In this document: positions 1-10,935 of the stretch, in pieces
Numbering within the stretch: position 1 is the stretch's first letter
Layout: every line of letters starts with the position of its first letter
NCBI RefSeq assembly: GCF_020035535.1
Contig: NZ_CP083349.1
Location: forward strand, 3,242,501 to 3,306,500
From: Ensifer adhaerens
GTDB taxonomy: Bacteria; Pseudomonadota; Alphaproteobacteria; Rhizobiales; Rhizobiaceae
Direction of reading: 5' to 3'
DNA length: 64,000 nt
The notes under the pieces: generated by a model
Seen by the model: the letters and a program-made list of their open reading frames with translations, nothing else
Databases searched by the model: none
Told to the model about the DNA's origin: nothing
Position numbers and translations under genes: made by a program

Positions 1-36
1 CGCTCGCTAAAATGACTTGCTGGAATAAGCGAACCA

Positions 37-52
37 TGACAACATAATGTCA
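37..52. promoter_or_regulatory. Possible operator: TGACA-N6-TGTCA
   Basis: An inverted repeat TGACA/TGTCA with a six-base spacer lies 36 bases before the MarR start in an A/T-rich stretch. MarR proteins often repress their own promoter through such sites. The arms are only five bases long, so this is a weak suggestion. Confidence 0.3.
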
Positions 53-87
53 ATAAATGCCGTCAAATAACGGGTGACACCGTCAAC

Positions 88-561
88 ATGAACGACCCTG
101 AACGAACGCCCGCCGGAGACGCCTTTGCCGAATTTGCCATATCGGTGCTGCGGCTTGCCGGTCCGCTGACGCAAGCCGGCGACGCGCTCGCCAAACCCTC
201 CGGACAGACGAGCGCCCGCTGGCAGGTGCTGGCCGCGGCAAACCATGCTCCCATGTCGGTCGCCGATGCCGCCCGCGCACTCGGCCTCGCCCGCCAGGGC
301 GTGCAGCGAATTGCTGATCTGCTGGTGGCGGAAGGCTTGATTGCCTACAGGGACAATCCGGTCCACCAGAGGGCGAAGCTCATGGCACTGACAGCGACCG
401 GCGAAACAGCGCTTGACGAGATCCAGGAGCGGCAGGCCGCCTGGGCCGACAGGCTTGGTGCCGAGTTGGGTGAAAGGCGCCTGCGGCAGGCCTCGGCCCT
501 GATCGCCGAGATCATTGAAGTGCTCAAGGAACGCTCTTCGCCGGAAGACCCGGCCGCCTGA
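88..561 (+). CDS. MarR family transcriptional regulator
   Basis: A 157-residue winged-helix regulator of the MarR family. The central part (about residues 45-110) reads as the family's helix-turn-helix and wing: APMSVADAARALGLARQGVQ followed by a basic wing carrying DNPVHQRAKL. MarR proteins act as dimers and usually repress nearby genes until a small ligand or oxidant is bound; the ligand here cannot be inferred. The ATG at 88 is the first in the frame. The gene converges on a second MarR gene (573-1019) and the two 3' ends share one hairpin. The target may lie upstream, outside the window. Confidence 0.85.
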   Translation: MNDPERTPAGDAFAEFAISVLRLAGPLTQAGDALAKPSGQTSARWQVLAAANHAPMSVADAARALGLARQGVQRIADLLVAEGLIAYRDNPVHQRAKLMALTATGETALDEIQERQAAWADRLGAELGERRLRQASALIAEIIEVLKERSSPEDPAA

Positions 562-578
562 GCCGAGACGGCTCAGGC
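556..578. terminator. Shared hairpin over two convergent stop codons
   Basis: A perfect 10-bp stem (GCCTGAGCCG, loop AGA, CGGCTCAGGC) covers the stop codon of the plus-strand MarR gene (559-561) and the stop of the minus-strand MarR gene (573-575). It has no long T run on either side, so efficient intrinsic termination is uncertain. Its position suggests that it separates two convergent transcripts. Confidence 0.5.
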
Positions 579-1019
579 CAGCGTCAGGAGGTCCGCGCGC
601 AGGCGATCCGGCCCACCGTAGCCAAGCACCGGATCGAGCGCCGCATGCAACGCCTTCCAGATCGGTAGCGCGCGCAGCAACAACGCTTCACCTTCCTGCG
701 TCAGCCGCAGCCGCCGCGACCGCCGGTCCTCCGGATCGGGAAAGCTCTCGATCAAGCCACGTCGCTCCAGCGGTTTGAGCGCTGCCGTAAGCGTCGTCCG
801 ATCCATCGCAAGCAGCGACGCCACCGAACCCATGTTCGGCGGCTCCGGGCGGTTGAGCGACATCAGCAGCGAGAATTGCCCGTTGGTGACGTCGAGGGGG
901 CGCAATGCCTCGTCGAACCGCCGGGCAATGGCGCGCGCGGCGCGCTGCACATGCAGGCAGAGGCAGCTATCCTTCACATGCAGGGTGGTCTCGAACGGGA
1001 TCGAAGGCATCTTTGACAT
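573..1019 (-). CDS. MarR family transcriptional regulator
   Basis: A 148-residue MarR-type regulator. The winged helix spans about residues 50-110 (NMGSVASLLAMDRTTLTAAL as recognition region, then DPEDRRSRRLRLT as the wing). The N-terminal helix has CLCLHVQRAARAIARRFDEAL. Two to three cysteines lie near the N-terminus (DSCLCLHV), which could suit redox sensing as in OhrR-like members, but this is inference. The start lies 11 bases from a perfect palindrome (1031-1042) that also sits in front of the divergent DUF899 gene, so this protein probably represses both itself and that gene. Confidence 0.87.
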   Translation of the reverse strand: MSKMPSIPFETTLHVKDSCLCLHVQRAARAIARRFDEALRPLDVTNGQFSLLMSLNRPEPPNMGSVASLLAMDRTTLTAALKPLERRGLIESFPDPEDRRSRRLRLTQEGEALLLRALPIWKALHAALDPVLGYGGPDRLRADLLTLA

Positions 1020-1030
1020 GCCTGATTAAT

Positions 1031-1042
1031 GTTGATATCAAC
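1031..1042. promoter_or_regulatory. Probable MarR operator GTTGATATCAAC
   Basis: A perfect 12-base palindrome in the 61-base gap between the divergent MarR gene (start 1019) and the DUF899 gene (start 1081). TTGATATCAA-type palindromes are typical MarR family operators. Its location in a shared promoter makes it the likely site through which the MarR protein controls both directions. Confidence 0.65.
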
Positions 1043-1080
1043 GTAAATAGTCAAGTGCAACGTTGGAAGGAGGAACGGGC

Positions 1081-1809
1081 ATGAGACAGGACCACGCCGT
1101 CGTATCGCCTCAGGAGTGGCTGAAAGCGCGCAAAGACCTGCTGGCGCTGGAAAAGGAACACACCCACGCGCGCGACAGGGTGAACGCCGCCCGGCTGGCT
1201 CTGCCCTGGGTGAAGATGGACAAGACCTACGTCTTCGACACCGTTGCCGGGCCCAAGTCACTGTCCGAGCTTTTCGACGGCCGCAGCCAGCTCATCATCT
1301 ACCATTTCATGTTCGGCCCCACCTGGGAGGCCGGTTGCCCTGGCTGCTCGTTCATGGTCGATCATTTCGCCGGTATGCTGCCGCACCTCAACCACCACGA
1401 CGTGACGCTGATTGCCGCATCGAACGCACCGCTTGCGAAGATCGAAGCCTACAGGAAGCGCATGGACTGGCACTTCCCATGGGTCTCGGCCGAGAGCAAC
1501 GGTTTCAATCGGGATTTCCACGTCGCCTTTTCTCCGGACGAACTGGCAAGCGGCAAGGTTGCCTACAATTTCACCGAGACCGAAAGCGCCAACGCCCATG
1601 AGGAACTGCCGGGACTGAGCGCCTTCCAGAAGGACGAGGATGGCACGATCTATCACACCTATTCGTCCTATGCCCGCGGTCTCGAGGAACTGGTCGGCAC
1701 GCTGATGCTGCTCGACCGCGCGCCGAAGGGCCGCAACGAAGATCGGACAATGAGCTTCGTCCGTCGCCACGACGAATACGACCGGGAACCCGGACGCAAG
1801 GCAGGCTGA
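1081..1809 (+). CDS. DUF899 family thioredoxin-like protein
   Basis: A 242-residue protein of the DUF899 family, which has a thioredoxin-like fold and no settled function. The N-terminal part VVSPQEWLKARKDLLALEKE and the middle motif FGPTWEAGCPGCSFMVDHF, with a C-P-G-C pair at the position of a thioredoxin active site, are characteristic. I place the start at the ATG at 1081 because GGAAGGAGG lies directly in front; an in-frame TTG at 1063 would put that ribosome site inside the gene. It is divergent from a MarR gene across a palindromic operator, which suggests MarR-controlled expression, perhaps in a redox or xenobiotic response. Confidence 0.85.
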   Translation: MRQDHAVVSPQEWLKARKDLLALEKEHTHARDRVNAARLALPWVKMDKTYVFDTVAGPKSLSELFDGRSQLIIYHFMFGPTWEAGCPGCSFMVDHFAGMLPHLNHHDVTLIAASNAPLAKIEAYRKRMDWHFPWVSAESNGFNRDFHVAFSPDELASGKVAYNFTETESANAHEELPGLSAFQKDEDGTIYHTYSSYARGLEELVGTLMLLDRAPKGRNEDRTMSFVRRHDEYDREPGRKAG

Positions 1810-1821
1810 CCCGCCGCGTCG

Positions 1822-1847
1822 TCGCAGGCGGAACCTTTCGCCTGCGA
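1822..1847 (+). terminator. Hairpin between DUF899 and DUF1579 genes
   Basis: Nine-base arms TCGCAGGCG and CGCCTGCGA flank an eight-base loop just after the DUF899 stop. The following bases include only a short T stretch. It may attenuate transcription between the two genes or protect the upstream message. Confidence 0.4.
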
Positions 1848-1911
1848 AATCGTTTTCAGAACGCTCGCAGGCCGGGTCGATGACCTGCGCCCGGACCAAG
1901 AAGGAAATGCC

Positions 1912-2388
1912 GTGAGAGCAGAACCGGAGGAAGCGCACCGCTGGCTCGAGCAACTGCTGGGCGACTGGCAGGTTCGCACGGCCGGAGCCGATGGCCAACC
2001 CGACGGCAGCGGCCCGTGGACCGAGCACGTTCGCTCGCTTCAGGGTCTCTGGATCGTCTGTGAAGGCCAGGGAACGATGCCGGGCGGCAGCTTCGGCGAA
2101 ACGCTGATGACGCTGGGCTACAATCCCCAAACGAAACGCTACATCGGCACCTGGGTCGGTTCCATGCTGACCCACATGTGGGTCTATGACGGCGAGTTGA
2201 ATGCTGAAGGCACGTCACTATCGCTTTACTGCGACGGACCGGATTTCGAAAACCCGGGCAAGACCGCACGCTACCGGGACGTCATCACGCTCATCGATCA
2301 AGCCCGGCGGTTGCTGCAGGCGCAGATGCAGGCACCGGACGGAAGCTGGAAAGACATGATGACGGCGGAATACCTGCGCCGGGATTGA
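1912..2388 (+). CDS. DUF1579 family protein
   Basis: A 158-residue DUF1579-type protein, recognised from EAHRWLEQLLGDWQVR at the N-terminus, an ETLMTLGYNPQTKRYIGTWV segment and the repeated small beta-strand pattern of the family. The function is unknown; the family resembles lipocalin-like small-molecule binding proteins. The start is a GTG at 1912 preceded by AAGAAGGAA. It lies between a DUF899 gene and a double VOC gene, and these three families often travel together in proteobacteria, so a shared role in handling a toxic small molecule is plausible but unproven. Confidence 0.75.
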   Translation: MRAEPEEAHRWLEQLLGDWQVRTAGADGQPDGSGPWTEHVRSLQGLWIVCEGQGTMPGGSFGETLMTLGYNPQTKRYIGTWVGSMLTHMWVYDGELNAEGTSLSLYCDGPDFENPGKTARYRDVITLIDQARRLLQAQMQAPDGSWKDMMTAEYLRRD

Positions 2389-2509
2389 AGGGGCGGCGAT
2401 CTGCGTTCGATTTTCGGCTGCAGTCCGCCTGCTCGATCCGAAAAGGGCTTATTCGAACATGCAACCAAGCGGCGCGACAGGCGCTGCCCAAGCAAACTGG
2501 AGGAAGGCA

Positions 2510-3277
2510 ATGGCAGATCACGGAAAATTCGTTTGGTATGAACTGATGACGACGGACATGGCCGCGGCCGAGACGTTCTACAAGGACGTGGTCGGCTGGG
2601 ATGCCCGCGATTCCGGTATGCCCGGCATCAGCTATACGCTGTTCAACGTAGGCGAGATCCCGGTTGCCGGACTGATGACGATGCCGGAAGGCGCACTCGA
2701 AATGAAAGTGCCGCCTGCATGGCTCGGATATGTGGGTGTCGATGATGTCGATGCGACCGCCGCCAAGATTGCTGCCAAGGGCGGCAAGGTTCACCGGGCG
2801 CCGGACGATATCCCCGGCATCGGGCGTTTTGCCGTCGTGACCGACCCGCACGGCGCCGTGTTTGCGATCTTCAAGGGAACGGGCGATCCGCCGCCGGTCA
2901 CCGATCCGATGGCACCCGGTCTCGTCGGTTGGCATGAGCTTGCGTCCGGCGACCTTAACACCGCCTTCCCATTCTACTCCGAGCTCTTCGGCTGGACGAA
3001 GGACCACGGCATGGACATGGGCGACATGGGCATCTACCAGATCTTTGCCCATGGCGGCGCCCCGATCGGCGGAATGATGACCAAGCCGAAGGAAGTACCC
3101 GCACCTTACTGGCTCTACTACATCAACGTGCCCGCACTCGACGCGTCGATCGAGCGCATCAAGGCCGGCGGTGGCAAGGTCGTGCTCGAGCCGATGGAAG
3201 TGCCCGGCGGCGCCTGGATCGTTCAGGCGCTCGACCCGCAAGGCGCCCTTTTTGCTTTGGTCGCACCGAAACGCTGA
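2510..3277 (+). CDS. VOC family protein with two glyoxalase-fold domains
   Basis: A 255-residue protein with two tandem vicinal-oxygen-chelate domains (about residues 1-125 and 130-255). Each opens with a W-E-L type strand and an FY-x(2)-(L/V)-FGW-like helix end: KFVWYELMTTDMAAAETFYK and GWHELASGDLNTAFPFYSEL. The family includes metal-dependent lyases, dioxygenases and resistance proteins, and the substrate is not predictable here. I use the ATG at 2510, which follows GGAGGAAGGCA; an earlier in-frame ATG at 2459 has no ribosome site. A strong terminator follows, closing this gene group. Confidence 0.85.
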   Translation: MADHGKFVWYELMTTDMAAAETFYKDVVGWDARDSGMPGISYTLFNVGEIPVAGLMTMPEGALEMKVPPAWLGYVGVDDVDATAAKIAAKGGKVHRAPDDIPGIGRFAVVTDPHGAVFAIFKGTGDPPPVTDPMAPGLVGWHELASGDLNTAFPFYSELFGWTKDHGMDMGDMGIYQIFAHGGAPIGGMMTKPKEVPAPYWLYYINVPALDASIERIKAGGGKVVLEPMEVPGGAWIVQALDPQGALFALVAPKR

Positions 3278-3308
3278 AGCGCGCGCCATCGACGCTCGCA
3301 TGAGACGG

Positions 3309-3341
3309 GGCCTGCCTCCCATCCGGAGGCGGGCCTTTTTT
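3309..3341 (+). terminator. Rho-independent terminator after VOC gene
   Basis: Stem arms GGCCTGCCTCC and GGAGGCGGGCC (one G-T pair) with a five-base loop, followed by six T residues. This is a textbook intrinsic terminator for the DUF899-DUF1579-VOC group. Confidence 0.9.
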
Positions 3342-3495
3342 CGATCCGCGGGGCGCAATGCGTTGACGGAGCACATGCCTCTGCTCTGCACCACGCGCAT
3401 CCCTCGGTTGCAGCATGGCCCCTAGTATTTCAGGGTATTTCAAGCTTATTTAACACCTTATACGATAACAGGGGCAACGAGCACACTGATTTCGA

Positions 3496-5365
<1,870 letters not shown>

Positions 5366-5394
<29 letters not shown>

Positions 5395-6277
5395 CCAGAA
5401 AATCGAGCACGACCCGCACGCGCGACGGCAAGGCTCCGCCTTGGCCGAGAAACACGGCGTGGAATGTTTCGGCGTCACCGGGATTGAGATGCTCGACCAG
5501 CGGCAGCAGCCGGCCGGCGCGGATATCCTCCCTGACTGTGAAGGTCGGAAGCCGGACGAGGCCGACGCCGGCAAGGGCAAGTTGGCGCAGGCCCTCGCCA
5601 TCGCTGACCCGCACCCGTTCGGTCGGCGGCAGGGCGATCTGTTCCGCATTCGAAAGCAACGGCCAACCATCGATCGCCCGCGCGTAGCTATGGCTCAGCC
5701 GGTTGTGCGCCTCGATATCCTCGATGGTCTGGGGCACTCCGAAGCGATCGAGATAGGCTGGAGCCCCGACGATCGTCATCGACGTGGTGCCGAGTTTGCG
5801 TGCGATCAGGCTCGATGTCTTGAGCGGACCGGCGCGCACGGCAATATCGACCCGCTCCGCCATCAGATCGACGACGGCGTCCGTCTGCAGGATGTCGAGG
5901 GAGACCGAGGGAAATTCCGCCAGGAATTCCGGCAGCACCGGCATCAGTGCATGCGTCGCGTAGGAGGCGCTGACATTGAGCCGCACGCGGCCCTCCGGCG
6001 TTTCCCCGGCCCCCGCGGAGCGTTCCGCCTCGTCGATATCGGCGAGGATGCGCACGACCCGTTCGTAGAAGGCGCAGCCTTCCGCCGTCAGTTGCAGCCG
6101 CCGCGTCGACCGGTTGACGAGCCGGACGCCCAATCTCTCCTCCAACCGCTGGACGAGCTTGCTGACGGCCGAGGGCGTCATGCAGCAGACCTTCGCTGCA
6201 GCCGAAAAGCCGCCAAGCTCCACCACCTTGGCAAAAACTGCCATCTCCCCCGAACGATTGATCGTCAAGCGCGACAT
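5366..6277 (-). CDS. LysR family transcriptional regulator
   Basis: A 303-residue LysR regulator. The N-terminal winged helix is clear (MAVFAKVVELGGFSAAAKV, AVSKLVQRLEERLGVRLVNR, then STRRLQLTAEG). The remaining 210 residues form the periplasmic-binding-like effector domain (RVRLNVSASYATHALMPVLP, then PLKTSSLIARKLG). The CrgA/YhjC-like organisation is common for regulators of oxidoreductases. It is divergent from the aldo/keto reductase gene with 135 bases between the starts, so activation or repression of that reductase is the simplest prediction. The 3' end overlaps the convergent cyclase gene by 29 bases. Confidence 0.9.
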
Positions 6278-6412
6278 GTGACTTCAACTCACAAATGATG
6301 TTCCTTCATCCGGTCTACATCCCAAATGCTGCCAACACCACCTTCCTCCTTGAGGCGAGCCGCTGACAACCGGGGTCGCTCAACAGGCAGAGCCAACGAG
6401 GAGTTTGAAGAC

Positions 6413-7447
6413 ATGGAATACAGACGGCTTGGATCATCGGGACTGAAGGTGCCGGCCTTGAGCTTCGGTGCGGGAACCTTCGGCGGCAAGGGCCCGCTCT
6501 TCAGTGCCTGGGGCAACAGCGACGCAGCGGAAGCGCGGCGACTGATCGACATTTCGCTCGAAGCCGGCGTCAACCTCTTCGATACAGCCGACGTCTATTC
6601 CGACGGCGCCTCCGAAAGCGTGCTCGGTGCGGCCATCAAGGGACGGCGCGATGCCGTGCTCGTCTCCACGAAGATGGCATTGCCGATGGGCGACGGGCCG
6701 AATGACGCCGGCACGTCTCGCACACGTCTCGTCAAGGGCGTCGACGATGCCTTGAAGCGGCTCGGCACCGACTATATCGATCTCCTGCAACTGCACGCCT
6801 TCGACGCCGGAACACCGGTGGAGGAAACACTCTCGACGCTCGACGATCTCGTCACCGCCGGCAAGCTCCGCTACGTCGGGGCCTCCAACTTCGCTGGCTG
6901 GCAGTTGATGAAATCTCTGGCCGTCTCGGAGAAGCACGGCCTCGTGCGCCATGTCGCCCACCAGGTCTACTATTCGCTGGTCGGCCGTGACTACGAGTGG
7001 GAGCTGATGCCGCTCGCAGCGGACCAGGGTGTCGGAGCGCTTGTCTGGAGCCCGCTCGGCTGGGGCCGCCTCACCGGCAAGATCCGTCGCGGCAAGCCGT
7101 GGCCGGAGGGCAGCCGCCTGCACGACACGGCCGCCTTCGGCCCGCCGGTTGACGACGAGAAGCTCTACGATGTCGTCGACGTGCTCGACCAGCTGACCGA
7201 GGAAACCGGCAAGACGATCCCGCAGATCGCCATCAACTGGCTCTTGCAGCGCCCAACCGTCTCGAGCGTCATCATCGGCGCCCGCAACGAGGAGCAGCTT
7301 CGCCAGAACCTCGGTGCCGTCGGCTGGTCGCTGTCGCCGGAACAGATCGCCCGCCTCGACGCGGCGAGCAACACGACGCCGGCCTATCCCTACTTCCCCT
7401 ACTATCGGCAGGAAGGTTTTGCACGGATCAATCCGCCGCTCGTCTGA
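6413..7447 (+). CDS. Aldo/keto reductase
   Basis: A 344-residue aldo/keto reductase, an NADPH-dependent TIM-barrel enzyme that reduces aldehydes or ketones. The catalytic tetrad can be read as Asp and Tyr in [11 protein letters not shown], Lys in VSTKMA and His in LLQLHAFD. The C-terminal cofactor region includes [19 protein letters not shown]. The ATG at 6413 is preceded by CGAGGAG; an in-frame ATG at 6326 would add 29 residues that do not belong to the family. The substrate is unknown. The divergent LysR gene is the likely regulator. Confidence 0.92.
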   Translation: MEYRRLGSSGLKVPALSFGAGTFGGKGPLFSAWGNSDAAEARRLIDISLEAGVNLFDTADVYSDGASESVLGAAIKGRRDAVLVSTKMALPMGDGPNDAGTSRTRLVKGVDDALKRLGTDYIDLLQLHAFDAGTPVEETLSTLDDLVTAGKLRYVGASNFAGWQLMKSLAVSEKHGLVRHVAHQVYYSLVGRDYEWELMPLAADQGVGALVWSPLGWGRLTGKIRRGKPWPEGSRLHDTAAFGPPVDDEKLYDVVDVLDQLTEETGKTIPQIAINWLLQRPTVSSVIIGARNEEQLRQNLGAVGWSLSPEQIARLDAASNTTPAYPYFPYYRQEGFARINPPLV

Positions 7448-7460
7448 CCGTCAGGCAAGC

Positions 7461-7493
7461 GCTTTCGCACGCCCCACACCGGCGTGCGAAAGC
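7461..7493 (+). terminator. Long perfect hairpin after aldo/keto reductase gene
   Basis: Perfect 13-base arms (GCTTTCGCACGCC and GGCGTGCGAAAGC) flank a seven-base loop, 13 bases after the stop codon. No T run follows, so it may be a transcript-end stabiliser or an inefficient terminator. Confidence 0.55.
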
Positions 7494-7608
7494 ATTGCGG
7501 CGCCTCGATTTTCCCGACGCGCTTTCGCGCTTGCATTCTCGATTTGCATTGCACAAACTTCGTGGCGATGGGGGCACCAGACCTCCCACGAAGGGGATCA
7601 AATCCGGC

Positions 7609-10600
7609 ATGTCGATCAAGGCCAGTATCTATCACCTGACCCACTATACCTATGACCGTCCCGTAAGACTGTCGCCGCAGATCATCCGGCTGAAGCCGGC
7701 GGCCCACTCCAAGACCAAAGTCATCAGCCACTCGCTGAAGGTTTCGCCCGCCAACCATTTCGTCAATTTGCAGCAGGATCCCTACGGCAACTACCTTGCC
7801 CGCTTCGTCTTTCCCGATCCGGTCAGCGAGTTGAAGATCGAGGTCGACCTCGTCGCCGACATGACAGTCTACAATCCCTTCGACTTCTTCGTTGAAGAGG
7901 AAGCCGAACACTGGCCCTTCCCCTACCCCGAAGACCTCGGAGACGACCTCAAGATCTACATGACGCCGGAACCGGTCGGCCCGGCACTAAGCGCCTTCAT
8001 GGCGACCGTCGACCGCTCGCGGCAACGCACCATCGACATGGTCGTCGGCCTCAACGCGCGCCTGCAAAACGAGATCGGCTATGTGATCCGCATGGAGCCG
8101 GGTGTACAGACGCCGGAGAACACACTGACGTCGGCCCGGGGTTCCTGTCGCGATTCGAGCTGGCTGCTGGTACAGATCCTGCGCAATCTCGGTTTCGCCG
8201 CCCGTTTCGTTTCCGGCTATCTCATTCAGCTCACGCCCGACCTCAAGGCGCTCGACGGCCCGTCGGGCACCGACCACGACTTTACCGACCTGCACGCCTG
8301 GGCCGAGGTTTACTTGCCGGGTGCCGGCTGGGTCGGGCTCGATCCGACCTCGGGCCTGTTGACCGGCGAAAGCCATATTCCGCTGGCCGCCACACCGCAT
8401 TTTCGCAACGCCGCACCGATCTCCGGCGGCTTCTTCGGCGACCCCGATACCCGCACCGATTTCGCCTTCGACATGAAGGTGACGCGTGTCGCCGAACATC
8501 CGCGCATCACCAAGCCGTTCTCCGACGAGAGCTGGGAGGCGCTGAATGCACTCGGTGAAGAGGTCGACCGGGTTCTCCAGGAAAACGACATCCGCCTGAC
8601 GATGGGCGGCGAGCCGACCTTCGTTTCGATCGACGACTTCGAGTCCGAGGAGTGGAACACTGAAGCGGTCGGCCCGACCAAGCGCGAGAAGGCGGACACA
8701 TTGATCCGCCGTCTGCGCGAGCGCTTCGCGCCCGGCGGCTTCCTGCACTATGGCCAGGGCAAATGGTACCCCGGCGAAAGCCTGCCGCGCTGGACGTTCT
8801 CGCTCTACTGGCGCAAGGACGGTGTGCCGATCTGGCGCCGCCCCGATCTCATCGCCGAGGAGACCGGCCACCATGACGTCACCGAGAAGCACGCCGAACG
8901 TCTGTTGCATCTGATGGCAGGCGAATTGAGCGTGCCGACCGAGATGGTCCAACCGGCCTTCGAAGACCCCGCCGACTGGCTGCTGAAGGAGGCAAACCTC
9001 CCTGAGAACGTCGATCCCTCCAATTCCAAGCTGAAGGACCCCGAAGAGCGCAGCCGCATGGCTCGCGTCTTCGAACGCGGCCTGACGACGCCGACCGGCT
9101 ACGTGCTGCCTGTGCAAGCCTGGAATGCGCGTGCCACCGGTGTGCGGTGGATGAGCGAGAAATGGCAGACGCGCCGCGGTCGCATCTTCCTCGTTCCCGG
9201 CGACAGCCCCGTCGGTTACCGCCTGCCGCTCGGCGCCCTGCCCTATGTCGCGCCCTCCGCCTATCCCTATATCCATCCGGTCGATCCGACCGTTCCCCGG
9301 GACGATCTGCCTGACTTCGCCGAAAGCAGCGCCCGCCCGCAGCATTCCCGCTTTCAGGCCGCCGAAGTACCGGAGACCCCGCAGGCGCAGCCACGCGACG
9401 AAATAGCCGGGCTGGTGCGCACCGCCATCAGCGTCGAGCCGCGCGACGGCAGGCTCTGCGTCTTCATGCCGCCAATGGCCAGCATCGAGGAGTATCTCGA
9501 TCTGATCGCATCCGCGGAACGCGCCGCAGCCGCGATTGGACTGCCCGTGCACATCGAGGGCTACACGCCGCCGCAGGATGAGCGCATCAATGTCATCCGC
9601 GTCGCGCCGGACCCCGGCGTGATCGAGGTCAACATCCATCCGGCTGCCAGCTGGCAGGATTGCGTCGACATCACCACCGCGGTTTACGAGGAGGCGCGGC
9701 AGAGCCGGCTTGGCGCCGACAAGTTCATGATCGATGGACGTCACACCGGCACCGGCGGCGGCAACCATGTGGTCGTCGGCGGTGCCAATCCCAACGACAG
9801 CCCGTTCCTGCGCCGCCCGGATCTTCTGAAAAGCATGGTGCTGCACTGGCAGCGGCACCCGTCGCTTTCCTATCTGTTCTCGGGTCTCTTCATCGGTCCG
9901 ACATCGCAGGCGCCGCGCATCGACGAGGCCCGACACGACCAGCTTTACGAGCTCGAAATCGCGCTCGCCCAGGTGCCGATGCCGGGATCGGCGACGCCGC
10001 CCCCCTTGCCCTGGCTGATCGACCGGTTGTTCCGCAACCTGCTCGTCGACGTCACCGGCAACACCCACCGGGCCGAGATCTGCATCGACAAGCTGTTCTC
10101 ACCGGATGGTCCCACAGGCCGTCTCGGCCTCGTCGAGTTCCGTGGCTTCGAGATGCCACCCAACGCCCGCATGTCGCTCGCACAGCAATTGCTGGTGCGG
10201 GCGCTCATCGCCCGCTTCTGGAAACACCCTGTTGATGGCCGCTTCGTACGCTGGGGCACGACGCTGCACGACCGCTTCATGCTGCCGCACCACGTCTGGC
10301 AGGATTTTCTCGAAGTGCTCGCCGACCTCAGGGCCCATGGCTTCGACTTGAAGCCCGAATGGTTCGAAGCCCAACTCGAGTTCCGCTTCCCCTTCTGCGG
10401 CGAGGTCGAGTACCACGACGCCAAGCTCGAAATCCGCCAGGCGCTCGAACCCTGGCATGTGATGGGCGAGCAGGGTGCGATCGGCGGCACCGTGCGCTAT
10501 GTCGACAGCTCGGTCGAGCGCCTCCAGGTGAAGCTCGATACGGCCAACCCCGAGCGCTACACGCTCGCCTGCAACGGTCGGCCGGTACCGTTGACGCGCA

Positions 10601-10935
10601 CCGGCTCCAACGGCTCGGCCGTTGCCGGCGTCCGCTACAAGGCCTGGCAGCCGGCCTCGGGATTGCATCCGGTGCTATCGGTCAACACTCCCCTTACATT
10701 CGATATCTATGATACATGGTCGAATCGGGCGATTGGCGGATGTGTCTACCATGTCGCCCATCCGGGTGGGCGCAGCTACGACACGTTTCCGGTCAACGGC
10801 AACGAGGCCGAAGCGCGGCGACTGGCGCGGTTCGAGCCCTGGGGCCACACGCCCGGAGGTTACCCGCTTCGCCCGGAAAGTCCGTCGATGGAATTCCCGA
10901 TGACGCTTGATCTCAGGCGTCCGCCAGGAGCGTAA
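7609..10935 (+). CDS. Transglutaminase-DUF2126 fusion protein
   Basis: A 1108-residue protein with an N-terminal bacterial transglutaminase-like domain and a large C-terminal DUF2126 domain. The papain-like triad is visible: Cys180 in [11 protein letters not shown], His229 in DLHAWAEV and Asp245 in LDPTSG. The DUF2126 part begins at about residue 330 and includes a [11 protein letters not shown] motif and an [12 protein letters not shown] segment near the end. It has no signal peptide, so it is probably cytosolic. I use the ATG at 7609 ([16 protein letters not shown] matches the family start); an ATG at 7495 would add 38 unrelated residues. The next gene begins on the base after the stop codon, so the two are surely cotranscribed. 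This set is a predicted amidoligase/peptide-modifying system with no known product. Confidence 0.88.
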   Translation: MSIKASIYHLTHYTYDRPVRLSPQIIRLKPAAHSKTKVISHSLKVSPANHFVNLQQDPYGNYLARFVFPDPVSELKIEVDLVADMTVYNPFDFFVEEEAEHWPFPYPEDLGDDLKIYMTPEPVGPALSAFMATVDRSRQRTIDMVVGLNARLQNEIGYVIRMEPGVQTPENTLTSARGSCRDSSWLLVQILRNLGFAARFVSGYLIQLTPDLKALDGPSGTDHDFTDLHAWAEVYLPGAGWVGLDPTSGLLTGESHIPLAATPHFRNAAPISGGFFGDPDTRTDFAFDMKVTRVAEHPRITKPFSDESWEALNALGEEVDRVLQENDIRLTMGGEPTFVSIDDFESEEWNTEAVGPTKREKADTLIRRLRERFAPGGFLHYGQGKWYPGESLPRWTFSLYWRKDGVPIWRRPDLIAEETGHHDVTEKHAERLLHLMAGELSVPTEMVQPAFEDPADWLLKEANLPENVDPSNSKLKDPEERSRMARVFERGLTTPTGYVLPVQAWNARATGVRWMSEKWQTRRGRIFLVPGDSPVGYRLPLGALPYVAPSAYPYIHPVDPTVPRDDLPDFAESSARPQHSRFQAAEVPETPQAQPRDEIAGLVRTAISVEPRDGRLCVFMPPMASIEEYLDLIASAERAAAAIGLPVHIEGYTPPQDERINVIRVAPDPGVIEVNIHPAASWQDCVDITTAVYEEARQSRLGADKFMIDGRHTGTGGGNHVVVGGANPNDSPFLRRPDLLKSMVLHWQRHPSLSYLFSGLFIGPTSQAPRIDEARHDQLYELEIALAQVPMPGSATPPPLPWLIDRLFRNLLVDVTGNTHRAEICIDKLFSPDGPTGRLGLVEFRGFEMPPNARMSLAQQLLVRALIARFWKHPVDGRFVRWGTTLHDRFMLPHHVWQDFLEVLADLRAHGFDLKPEWFEAQLEFRFPFCGEVEYHDAKLEIRQALEPWHVMGEQGAIGGTVRYVDSSVERLQVKLDTANPERYTLACNGRPVPLTRTGSNGSAVAGVRYKAWQPASGLHPVLSVNTPLTFDIYDTWSNRAIGGCVYHVAHPGGRSYDTFPVNGNEAEARRLARFEPWGHTPGGYPLRPESPSMEFPMTLDLRRPPGA

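Noticed and set aside
7987..10068. Long open frame on the minus strand opposite the transglutaminase-DUF2126 gene (693 codons)
   Set aside because: Antisense shadow; the plus-strand gene has a full catalytic triad and fits its neighbours.
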